DNA from: Cyanobacteria bacterium UBA9971
GTDB lineage: Bacteria; Cyanobacteriota; Vampirovibrionia; Gastranaerophilales; UBA9971
Reading direction: 5' to 3'
Assembly (NCBI GenBank): GCA_003499955.1
Contig: DNRP01000037.1
Location: forward strand, 1-8,153
DNA: 8,153 nucleotides
Shown here: piece by piece, positions 1 to 5,294 of the stretch
How the letters are laid out: each line of letters starts with the position of its first letter
Position numbering within the stretch: position 1 is the first letter of the stretch
Position numbers and translations under genes: made by a program
The notes under the pieces: model-generated
Seen by the model: only the letters and a program-made list of their open reading frames with translations
Database searches by the model: none
What the model was told of the DNA's origin: nothing

Positions 1-879
1 TACTATAGAACCTGCTTTTCCGCGGGGAAATCTTGCTATATCCCAGTCAAAATCAATATCTTTTCTGTATCTCGGGGTACTCCATCTTCCGCTTATATGC
101 ATTGCTATTTTTCCCTGAATAAAAAGCTGTGCCATTGTTGCACTTCCAGCCTCGCTTTTTGTGGGAGCCGCATGATATTTGTTTCGTAAGTCTGCATAAA
201 ATTGCAATGCTTCAATTGATTGCGGCTTGTTGATTATAATTGAATCAAGATTTTTGCGGATAAGTCCGCCGCCGTTGCTCCATAGATATGGAAGCCAAAA
301 AAGAGGCGCTTCTTCAAAACTTACGGCAAAATTACTTTTAGAGTTTTTTTTAAGTTTCAGGCATGTTTGGAGAAACTCATCGAATGACCAATTTTCAGCA
401 GGATACGGGACATTGTATTGGTCGAAAATATCTTTATTGTAGTAAACCACCAGATTTGAAATATCTCTCGGAATTGCATAAAGAGCGCCTTTGTATTTGA
501 AAGCCTCTAAAGCCGGAGGAAAAAAGTCATTATTAGATATATATTTTTCATTTTTCAGATATCCTGTCAAATCCAGAAAAACATTGTTTTCCGCATACAG
601 AGGTTCATTAAGGTTATTTATAAAAACCACGTCGGGCGTTAGATTTGACGCAACCAGCAAATGCAGCTTCTGAAAATAATTTTTGGGAATATGAATAAAT
701 TCTACTTTTATGTCAGGGTTTTGATTTTCAAATTCCTTTAAAAGCGGTTTAATTATCGTAATTTCCGATTCCGAACCCCAGCTTGAGAATTTTATGTTTG
801 TTTGGCGGGTTTTAGAAGCGCAACCGGCGAGAGAAACTATAGCAATAATTAATACAAATAGTTTTAAAAATTTATTCAT
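1..879 (-). CDS. ABC transporter extracellular solute-binding lipoprotein, family 1 (sugar type), partial
   Basis: The minus-strand frame is open from an ATG at 879 to the window edge, giving 293 residues with the C-terminus missing; complete members usually have about 400-450. Seen: a lipoprotein signal peptide (MNKFLKLF, hydrophobic stretch, then LAGC with Cys20 as the lipidation site). The mature part reads like the carbohydrate-binding MalE/UgpB class: FSSWGSESE near residue 31, a TPDVVFIN strand at 81-88, YAIPRDISNLVVYYNKD at 134-150, WSFDEFL at 164-170, LWSNGGG at 199-205, and a GKIAMHISGRW stretch at 256-266. By family, it binds a sugar or related solute outside the cytoplasmic membrane and delivers it to an ABC permease; no permease or ATPase gene is visible. 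It starts 13 bp after the stop of the propeller gene on the same strand and has only a weak Shine-Dalgarno, so co-transcription is likely. The ligand cannot be deduced. The family call is firm. Confidence 0.9.
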   Translation of the reverse strand, partial: MNKFLKLFVLIIAIVSLAGCASKTRQTNIKFSSWGSESEITIIKPLLKEFENQNPDIKVEFIHIPKNYFQKLHLLVASNLTPDVVFINNLNEPLYAENNVFLDLTGYLKNEKYISNNDFFPPALEAFKYKGALYAIPRDISNLVVYYNKDIFDQYNVPYPAENWSFDEFLQTCLKLKKNSKSNFAVSFEEAPLFWLPYLWSNGGGLIRKNLDSIIINKPQSIEALQFYADLRNKYHAAPTKSEAGSATMAQLFIQGKIAMHISGRWSTPRYRKDIDFDWDIARFPRGKAGSIV

Positions 880-892
880 TTTATTTCGTTTT

Positions 893-2365
893 CTATTTTG
901 AAATTTGTAAAAAGCTTATAGTCTTATCTATAGGGATATTTCCAAGAATTTTTTCTTTGTTCATGTCATAAATAATTATTTGATAAGCATCCTGATTTGT
1001 AATCAAGGCTTTGTTCTCTCTTTCAATGACAGTGATTTTCCCTGGAAATCCGCCGCTGTTAAGCGCGATATTTTTTTTCAACTTGAATTCATTCATATCT
1101 ATAATGTTTATTTCGTCAGAACCGCCTGCAAGAACGTATATTTCTTTTCTTTTGTCCAATATTTGAATATCAACAGGCTTTTCGCCTACTTTGATTTTGG
1201 TAATTTCCGCGTTGTTTTTGAAGTCATAAACAATAAGTTCATTGTTGGAACGACTTAAAATAAACAGGTATTTGCCTGATTGAGCGATTTTAGAAACATT
1301 GTTAGCCTGTGTAACTATTGTAGAAATACCTGAATCAGGGTTTAACCTATAAATTTTGCCCGAGTTAGAATCATTATAGAAAATGTTTTCGCTGTCTTCT
1401 ATTGATATAAGATTATCAGGACTACCGATAGCATTAATTTCTTTTGTTAAAAGCATATTTTCAAGGTCGATTTCTGCAATACTCGATGAAAGCTTGTTTG
1501 CAACATAAGCTTTTTGTGAATTTATCGGCAATAATATTGATGTCGGAAGTTTTCCCACTTCAATATCCTTTAAAAATATATTGGTAAAAGTGTCTATAAC
1601 AAATATTTTGTTTAAAGACATTGAAGGAACGAGGAGATACCGTCCGTCTTGAGTTAAAATCATATTTGACGGGACGGAAGGAAGTTTCATAGTCTTATCT
1701 ATTCTTCCGGTGAGGGAATCAATCATGTTTATTTTATTGTCTTTAAAACTGGATACATATAAAACTTTGTTTTTAATGCAATCAAGCTCAGGAAGACCTT
1801 TTGATCCTTTTTTTTGTGTAATTATGTTGACCTTTGTTGTATTTTTCGGCGCAGGTTCTCCGTAAAACACAAGATCATCTTCATCTTTTTTTTGTTTAAG
1901 CGCGATTTTAAGGTTGCCGAGAATTACTTTTAGTTCCATAGGCAGGATAAGACCGTGAGGAACTATTAAATCCTGTGGAAGTAGCCCCAATTTTACGCTA
2001 AGAGGAATTTCAGGGCTGTAATTTACGGTTAATTGGTTATTAACTCTTACAACTTTTAATAACGCAAGATTGTTTGCAAAAAGTATCATGTCAGGTTTTT
2101 TAGAAAAATTAGTATTGGCGGGAATTGTTTTTATTACAGTTGCAGGATTTTCAACTTTTCCATAAGTAAGAGGGGTAACAGGCAAATAAATTGTATGATC
2201 GGGCAATTCAACAAGTCCGTCAAATCTTATCTCCACATCGGGATATTTTGATTTAAGGTATTCCACTATGGGTTGCGGCAATTGAGTCGCCTTTACAGGA
2301 GCGTTATAAAAGCTGAAACAGCAAATCAACGTTAATATTGCTAAAATTATTCTGAATTTTTTCAT
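893..2365 (-). CDS. Secreted YVTN-type seven-bladed beta-propeller protein
   Basis: This 490-residue protein begins with a Sec signal peptide (MKKFRIILAILTLICC...) with likely cleavage after VKA at about residue 26; no lipobox is present. Residues 27 to about 175 form a domain I do not recognise (starting LPQPIVEYLKSKYPDVEI). A Lys/Asp-rich linker lies around 157-166. From about residue 200 to the end there are seven roughly 40-residue repeats of the YVTN/surface-antigen propeller kind, with recurring patterns such as NKIxxID, GxxPxxI and xAYVAN/xIYVLAG. Such propellers usually act as extracytoplasmic binding scaffolds; no catalytic motif is visible. I chose the ATG at 2365 over an in-frame GTG at 2374 because it puts Lys-Lys directly before the hydrophobic segment and leaves GGTAAG at a usable distance. 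It is the first gene of a likely two-gene operon with the downstream solute-binding lipoprotein. The fold is well supported; the function is not known. Confidence 0.85.
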   Translation of the reverse strand: MKKFRIILAILTLICCFSFYNAPVKATQLPQPIVEYLKSKYPDVEIRFDGLVELPDHTIYLPVTPLTYGKVENPATVIKTIPANTNFSKKPDMILFANNLALLKVVRVNNQLTVNYSPEIPLSVKLGLLPQDLIVPHGLILPMELKVILGNLKIALKQKKDEDDLVFYGEPAPKNTTKVNIITQKKGSKGLPELDCIKNKVLYVSSFKDNKINMIDSLTGRIDKTMKLPSVPSNMILTQDGRYLLVPSMSLNKIFVIDTFTNIFLKDIEVGKLPTSILLPINSQKAYVANKLSSSIAEIDLENMLLTKEINAIGSPDNLISIEDSENIFYNDSNSGKIYRLNPDSGISTIVTQANNVSKIAQSGKYLFILSRSNNELIVYDFKNNAEITKIKVGEKPVDIQILDKRKEIYVLAGGSDEINIIDMNEFKLKKNIALNSGGFPGKITVIERENKALITNQDAYQIIIYDMNKEKILGNIPIDKTISFLQISK

Positions 2366-2410
2366 GATTATCACTTACCACTTATTTTTTTGTGAACCTA
2401 GAAATATTGT

Positions 2411-2440
2411 ATTATAATCAATTTTCTTAAGCCATCCCAA
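2411..2440 (-). promoter_or_regulatory. Putative sigma-70 promoter for the propeller/solute-binding-protein operon
   Basis: On the minus strand, TTGGGA (2435-2440) is followed after 18 bp by a perfect TATAAT (2411-2416). The predicted transcript would start near 2404, leaving a 5' leader of roughly 38 nt before the ATG at 2365. The -10 element is exact and the -35 matches at four of six positions. It lies in the divergent spacer shared with bioD. For bioD, the best I see is a TATATT at 2484-2489 without a convincing -35. Confidence 0.5.
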
Positions 2441-2552
2441 CTTAAATTTGTTTTCGGATTTATTTAAACATGAAATATTCTTTTATATTTTATTACCCCG
2501 AAAACAAGGATTTTAGCCAAGAACGATAAGCAAAATAAAAGATTTTCAAAAC

Positions 2553-3242
2553 ATGAATATATTTATCACAGGAACAGACACTGACGTGGGAAAAACAGTT
2601 GTAACAGCGGGATTAGCTTCTGCTGTTAGAAGCTCGGGCTATTCTGTCGGAGTTTTTAAGCCTGTTCAGACAGGTTCTTTCAAAAAAAATAATGAATTAA
2701 TCTCGCCTGACCTGGAATTTGTAAAATCTGTAGATGACAGTATCTTAACGTATGCTTCATATAATTTCAAAGAACCTGCCGCGCCTTCTCTGGCGGCTGA
2801 TTTGGAAGGAATTGACATTTATATAGATAAAATAGTTGAAGATTATAAAGAACTGGAAAAAAAATGTGATTTTGTAATAGTAGAAGGAGCGGGAGGTTTA
2901 TTAACACCTATAAAAAATTCTTTCTCAATGCGGGATCTGGTAAAAACTTTGGATTTGCCATTGATAATAGTTGCAAGACCTGATTTGGGGACAATAAACC
3001 ATACCCTTCTTACTATAGAAGCTGCAAAAAATAAAAATATAAAAATAGCGGGTGTTATTATTTCGGGATATCCTTCTGAAATAGAAAATGTAGCAATAAG
3101 AAATGCGCCTGCTATGATAAAAGAGCTTTCGGGAGAAGAAATCCTCGGGATTTTGCCGAAAATCGAGGATTTGAACAATAATCCCGCTGTTTTAAAAGAA
3201 GTATTTTTAAAACATATTAATATAAATGAATTGTTCTTCTGA
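2553..3242 (+). CDS. bioD: Dethiobiotin synthetase (ATP-dependent)
   Basis: The 229-residue product is normal in length for BioD. By family, it carboxylates 7,8-diaminopelargonate with CO2 and ATP to form the ureido ring of dethiobiotin, the penultimate step of biotin synthesis, in the cytoplasm. Seen: the P-loop GTDTDVGKT at 7-15 (Lys14), KPVQTG at 36-41 (substrate/phosphate contact region), FKEPAAPSLAA at 72-82, VEGAGGLLTPI at 110-120 and GTINHTLLTIEA at 146-157. Residues 167-174 read GVIISGYP, with Ser171 where many homologues have Asn near the adenine. The ATG at 2553 is immediately before the Walker strand as expected; no clear Shine-Dalgarno precedes it. No bioA, bioB or bioF is in the window, so the gene stands alone, divergent from the propeller operon. 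It is followed by palindromic repeats rather than an obvious intrinsic terminator. Confidence 0.95.
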   Translation: MNIFITGTDTDVGKTVVTAGLASAVRSSGYSVGVFKPVQTGSFKKNNELISPDLEFVKSVDDSILTYASYNFKEPAAPSLAADLEGIDIYIDKIVEDYKELEKKCDFVIVEGAGGLLTPIKNSFSMRDLVKTLDLPLIIVARPDLGTINHTLLTIEAAKNKNIKIAGVIISGYPSEIENVAIRNAPAMIKELSGEEILGILPKIEDLNNNPAVLKEVFLKHININELFF

Positions 3243-3283
3243 GCAACAAAAGGGAGCGTGAGAATCGTAAAGTTTTGTATTTT

Positions 3284-3311
3284 TAGATTGCCACCTCGGG
3301 GCTTTGCCAGG
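3284..3311 (+). repeat. Partial copy of the palindromic intergenic repeat (right-half fragment)
   Basis: AGATTGCCACCTCGGGGCTT resembles the right half of the full copy at 4461-4555, which has AGATTGCCACGTC, then CCCTACGGGCTT. The expected closing CTCGCAATGAC is missing. Instead there is unrelated sequence and then TCATTGCG twice, at 3333-3340 and 3344-3351, the second being the start of the next full copy. This looks like a truncated or rearranged unit. Confidence 0.5.
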
Positions 3312-3342
3312 GTAAAGGGAAATAAGCTGCAATCATTGCGCT

Positions 3343-3475
3343 GTCATTGCGAGGAGGAACGAAGTGTCGACGAAGCAATCCACCATGATTTATGAATTTA
3401 TGGATTGCTTCGGGCTAAACTCCCCCCTTCTTTTTTGATTAAATATCAAAAAAGAAGGGTACCTCTCGCAATGAC
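3343..3475. repeat. Palindromic intergenic repeat, copy A, carrying an internal hairpin
   Basis: The outer arms GTCATTGCGAG (3343-3353) and CTCGCAATGAC (3465-3475) are exact reverse complements. An inner pair, CGAAGCAATCCA (3371-3382) and TGGATTGCTTCG (3401-3412), is also exact. The unit is about 133 bp against 95 bp for copy B; the extra length lies in the right half, between 3413 and 3464. As RNA or single-stranded DNA it would form a long, interrupted stem. Repeats of this core are dispersed in many bacterial genomes; I do not know an assigned name for it here. Confidence 0.85.
3425..3459. repeat. Perfect 15-bp hairpin nested inside repeat copy A
   Basis: CCCTTCTTTTTTGAT (3425-3439) and ATCAAAAAAGAAGGG (3445-3459) are exact reverse complements around a 5-nt TAAAT loop. 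The hairpin sits within the right half of the larger repeat, exactly where copy B has a shorter GC-rich segment. No run of T follows on the plus strand, and on the minus strand the next bases are GGAGTTTAG, so it is not a standard terminator. Confidence 0.85.
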
Positions 3476-3514
3476 GTTTTAAAATTTTAACAAGATAGCT
3501 TCTAAGATATGAGC

Positions 3515-3542
3515 AAAAAAATACCTGATTCTCTTAATCAGG
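3515..3542 (-). terminator. Terminator-like hairpin, minus strand (second one after the 85-aa gene)
   Basis: Read on the minus strand, CCTGATT-AAGAG-AATCAGG forms a 7-bp stem with a 5-nt loop, followed by TATTTTTTT. It lies about 125 bp beyond the stronger terminator at 3666-3692 and may act as a backup. It also blocks minus-strand readthrough toward bioD. The stem is modest in GC. Confidence 0.5.
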
Positions 3543-3557
3543 CTTGGATGAGTTGAA

Positions 3558-3597
3558 AGGAGTTTTGTTTATTTTCTTCTATTTATATAAAACTCCT
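3558..3597. repeat. Inverted repeat, 9-bp arms
   Basis: AGGAGTTTT (3558-3566) and AAAACTCCT (3589-3597) are exact reverse complements separated by 22 AT-rich bases. No T-run follows on either strand, so it is not a typical terminator. The long AT-rich loop makes a chance occurrence possible. Confidence 0.4.
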
Positions 3598-3665
3598 AAC
3601 AAAAAAAATTGACAGAAAAAAGGTAAAATATTAAGAAAAATTAAGAAAGATATAAAATAATAATC

Positions 3666-3692
3666 AAAAAAAAGAGAAGTTTTCAACTTCTC
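3666..3692 (-). terminator. Rho-independent terminator of the 85-aa gene
   Basis: On the minus strand, GAGAAGTT-GAA-AACTTCTC gives an 8-bp perfect stem with a 3-nt loop, immediately followed by eight T residues. It begins 17 bp past the stop codon of the gene ending at 3709. Confidence 0.85.
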
Positions 3693-3708
3693 CAGGAAAT
3701 TAGCAGTT

Positions 3709-3966
3709 TTAACAGTTTATGTCCAGTTTGTTCCCGAATGGATTAGAGAGGATTTGTTCGTACTTTTGAGTTTCTTGTTCGACCTTGAATATTTGAAATT
3801 GAAGACCGTCTTCTTTCGGTTTTTTTTGTGTAATTTTTTTTGAGGCATTTTCCCATAAATTTGCATCAACTTTTTTTGAAAAAATAGTACTTTCGCCTAT
3901 ATCAATTTTGGGTTTATTAATCGGCTTAAGAACAATTTTCCTGTTATTAACAGGATTATCCGACAT
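3709..3966 (-). CDS. Small hypothetical protein, 85 aa
   Basis: I do not recognise this protein. It starts at an ATG (3964-3966) with a strong Shine-Dalgarno, AGGGAGA, six bases upstream, and ends just before a clear intrinsic terminator; together these make it a convincing gene. A possible promoter is TTCAAA (4013-4018), then 17 bp, then TATACA (3990-3995), minus strand, with a very short leader. The product is hydrophilic and lysine-rich (KKITQKKPKED around 43-53), has no signal peptide or membrane segment, and ends with a single Cys. The N-terminal third is Asn/Pro/Lys-rich and probably flexible; residues 55-72 could form a short helix. It belongs with the neighbouring 67-aa gene only by position: a terminator separates them, so they are likely separate transcripts. 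Confidence 0.65.
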   Translation of the reverse strand: MSDNPVNNRKIVLKPINKPKIDIGESTIFSKKVDANLWENASKKITQKKPKEDGLQFQIFKVEQETQKYEQILSNPFGNKLDINC

Positions 3967-4054
3967 AGCTTATCTCCCTTTATATACTCTGTATATTTGT
4001 ATTCGACATGAATTTGAAAAAACTTTAGGATTTTACGGCAAAGATTAACATTTC

Positions 4055-4093
4055 TTAAAATAAAAAGAGCCTGTTTTGACCAAACAGGCTCTT
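4055..4093 (-). terminator. Rho-independent terminator of the 67-aa gene
   Basis: On the minus strand, AAGAGCCTGTTT and AAACAGGCTCTT form a perfect 12-bp stem (4065-4093) with a 5-nt loop, followed by TTTTATTTTA. It lies 23 bp after the stop of the gene ending at 4117 and upstream of the 85-aa gene's putative promoter. Confidence 0.88.
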
Positions 4094-4116
4094 GAAATTT
4101 ACGATTAAAATTTTGT

Positions 4117-4320
4117 TTATTGTAAGAGGTCATTATGAAATTTTTTATTGATATTTTCGGAATAATAATTAGAAAGATAAACCCCAATGTATTTTGGATT
4201 TAAAGAAAGTGAATTCAGGCTTTCTTCTTGAATAATTTTATTTTCTCCGCTAATAGCCAAGTTCCTGATTTCTCTTGAATTTTCAAAAAATTTTTCAATT
4301 TCAGTTTTGTTAATAGCCAT
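4117..4320 (-). CDS. Small hypothetical protein, 67 aa
   Basis: I recognise no family. The ATG at 4320 is preceded by AAAGGAA about nine bases upstream, a good ribosome binding site, and the gene closes with a strong intrinsic terminator. The protein is charged and probably helical in its first half (INKTEIEKFFENSREIRNLAISG), followed by a Ser/Asn/Leu-rich stretch and a Tyr-rich segment (YIGVYLSNYY, about 44-53). It has no signal peptide, membrane span or cysteine. A longer overlapping frame on the same strand (3897-4187) is not the gene, since it would run through the terminator and into the next gene. The ribosome binding site and terminator argue for real expression; the role is unknown. 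Confidence 0.65.
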   Translation of the reverse strand: MAINKTEIEKFFENSREIRNLAISGENKIIQEESLNSLSLNPKYIGVYLSNYYSENINKKFHNDLLQ

Positions 4321-4460
4321 AATCTTTAGTTCCTTTCTTCTAATTTTTGCTCTCTATTTCTATTTTATCTCTTTTTTATATCCATTCATCGAACCTGAGG
4401 TCTAAATCCATAGATGTAAAAGCCCGAGAATTTTAGAACCCATCTGGTTAAAACCTGCGA

Positions 4461-4555
4461 TTGTCATTGCGAGGAGCTTGCGACGAAGCAATCCAAATCG
4501 ATTTTGTTTTTTATAGATTGCCACGTCAGCCCTACGGGCTTCCTCGCAATGACAA
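4461..4555. repeat. Palindromic intergenic repeat, copy B
   Basis: The outer arms TTGTCATTGCGAGGA (4461-4475) and TCCTCGCAATGACAA (4541-4555) are perfect 15-bp reverse complements. Inside are GACGAAGCAATCC on the left, GATTGCC on the right, and a small CCCTACGGG palindrome (4530-4538). It has the same orientation as copy A. Its right end overlaps the T-rich tail of the TPR gene's terminator, so it sits directly at a transcript end. The rest of the 4321-4618 spacer holds the leader of the 67-aa gene and no other gene. Confidence 0.88.
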
Positions 4556-4594
4556 CAAAAAACAAATGCCCACTCACTAACAGTGAATGGGCAT
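4553..4594 (-). terminator. Rho-independent terminator of the TPR gene
   Basis: On the minus strand, ATGCCCATTCACT and AGTGAGTGGGCAT pair at 12 of 13 positions around a 3-nt loop (4566-4594). The tail TTGTTTTTTGTTG then runs into repeat copy B. It starts about 25 bp after the stop of the gene ending at 4619. Confidence 0.85.
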
Positions 4595-4618
4595 GGAAGT
4601 GGGTATAAACTTCAACTT

Positions 4619-5023
4619 TTATTGTTTAACCAGTGTACTCAATTTATCAACAAATTCTTTCACCAAAGCTTCGTCTTCAGGATTATTGGAAAAATTCAAA
4701 TATTTTTTAAATACTTTTATTGAATTTTTATAATCTCCTTTTTCTGCGTAAATTAATCCGAGTTGGCTATAAGCTGTTCCCAGATCAGGATTTGCGGCAA
4801 TCGCAAGTTTATAACTTTCAATTGCTTTTTCAATGGAGTTTTCTTGCTCATAAGCTTTTGCCATATTTAAATAATAAAGAGATTCAGCCTGATTATCTTC
4901 AGTAACGGTTTTGACCTCTTTGATATTCGTATCAAAATTTGTCATTTCTGCTTTGACTAAAGCAATATTACTTAATAAAAATGTAAAAACAAAAGAATTT
5001 AAAAGATATTTCTTTATTTTCAT
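4619..5023 (-). CDS. Small secreted TPR-repeat protein, 134 aa
   Basis: A signal peptide (MKIKKYLLNSFVFTFLLSNIALVKA, likely cleaved after Ala25) is followed by an acidic linker and two tetratricopeptide repeats. TPR1 is about residues 47-80 (AESLYYLNMAKAYEQENSIEKAIESYKLAI, then NP). TPR2 is about 81-114 (AYSQLGLIYAEKGDYKNSIKVF). A capping helix completes the C-terminus (117-132). TPRs bind partner proteins or peptides, so this is probably a periplasmic or surface adaptor; the partner is unknown. The ATG at 5023 has a Shine-Dalgarno made of a run of seven G residues (5031-5037, minus strand) seven bases upstream. The gene is monocistronic, with its own terminator, and divergent from the HD-GYP pair across a 271-bp spacer. 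Confidence 0.85.
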   Translation of the reverse strand: MKIKKYLLNSFVFTFLLSNIALVKAEMTNFDTNIKEVKTVTEDNQAESLYYLNMAKAYEQENSIEKAIESYKLAIAANPDLGTAYSQLGLIYAEKGDYKNSIKVFKKYLNFSNNPEDEALVKEFVDKLSTLVKQ

Positions 5024-5155
5024 TTTTATTCCCCCCCTTTTTCATAAGTATTTAAGTTGTTTTGCGAACAAATTCATTCTTGGAGCTTAATTAATAAACA
5101 ATATAGAATAGTTTTGCTTACAGCTAATGTATTATAAGTATCTTTTGAAATCTCA

Positions 5156-5184
5156 TTTTCAATTTTGGAATGAACTTGTATAAT
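5156..5184 (+). promoter_or_regulatory. Possible sigma-70 promoter for the HD-GYP pair
   Basis: TTTTCA (5156-5161), a 17-bp spacer and a perfect TATAAT (5179-5184) would start transcription near 5191, about 100 nt before the first HD-GYP gene. A second perfect TATAAT at 5256-5261 is closer but has no good -35. The region is so AT-rich that either could be chance. Confidence 0.35.
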
Positions 5185-5222
5185 ATATACGAATAATAAA
5201 TTTAGTTTATTAAAGATATTCA

Positions 5223-5236
5223 GGAATTTAAATTCC
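5223..5236. promoter_or_regulatory. Perfect 14-bp palindrome, possible operator
   Basis: GGAATTTAAATTCC is an exact palindrome located downstream of the first candidate promoter and over the -35 position of the second. The site lies 58 bp before the first HD-GYP start codon. Its symmetry and position fit a dimeric repressor site, but no regulator gene is nearby. Confidence 0.35.
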
Positions 5237-5294
5237 CCATTCTGTTAGATATAAATATAATTTCAAAAAATGAGTTAGTTAAAGAGTTATATAA

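Larger units (their letters stand above)
3243..3708. other. Gene-free spacer of 466 bp, rich in palindromes
   Basis: I see no credible coding frame here. From left to right it holds a partial copy of the palindromic repeat family (about 3284-3311), a full copy with an internal nested hairpin (3343-3475), a minus-strand terminator-like hairpin (3515-3542), a 9-bp inverted repeat with a 22-nt loop (3558-3597), and the terminator of the 85-aa gene (3666-3692). The remaining sequence is A-rich. It is the 3' flank of both neighbours: bioD reads in from the left and the small gene from the right. Confidence 0.8.

Noticed and set aside
227..673. Plus-strand open frames at 227-442 and 491-673
   Set aside because: They lie opposite the solute-binding protein, whose protein sequence clearly matches a known family; these are antisense shadows.
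3609..3614. An exact TTGACA on the plus strand
   Set aside because: No acceptable -10 lies at 16-18 bp, and no plus-strand gene follows for over 1.6 kb.
3897..4187. A 96-residue open frame on the minus strand
   Set aside because: It runs through the strong terminator at 4055-4093, overlaps both small genes, and has no ribosome binding site of its own.
4380..4440. A tRNA-like T-loop motif (GGTTCGA) on the minus strand
   Set aside because: The flanking bases do not form a T-stem, and no acceptor, D or anticodon arms can be drawn.
3343..4555. CRISPR array or transposon ends from the two similar repeats
   Set aside because: There are only two full copies about 1 kb apart with no regular spacers, and no transposase or cas gene. 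The repeats are palindromic units in themselves.
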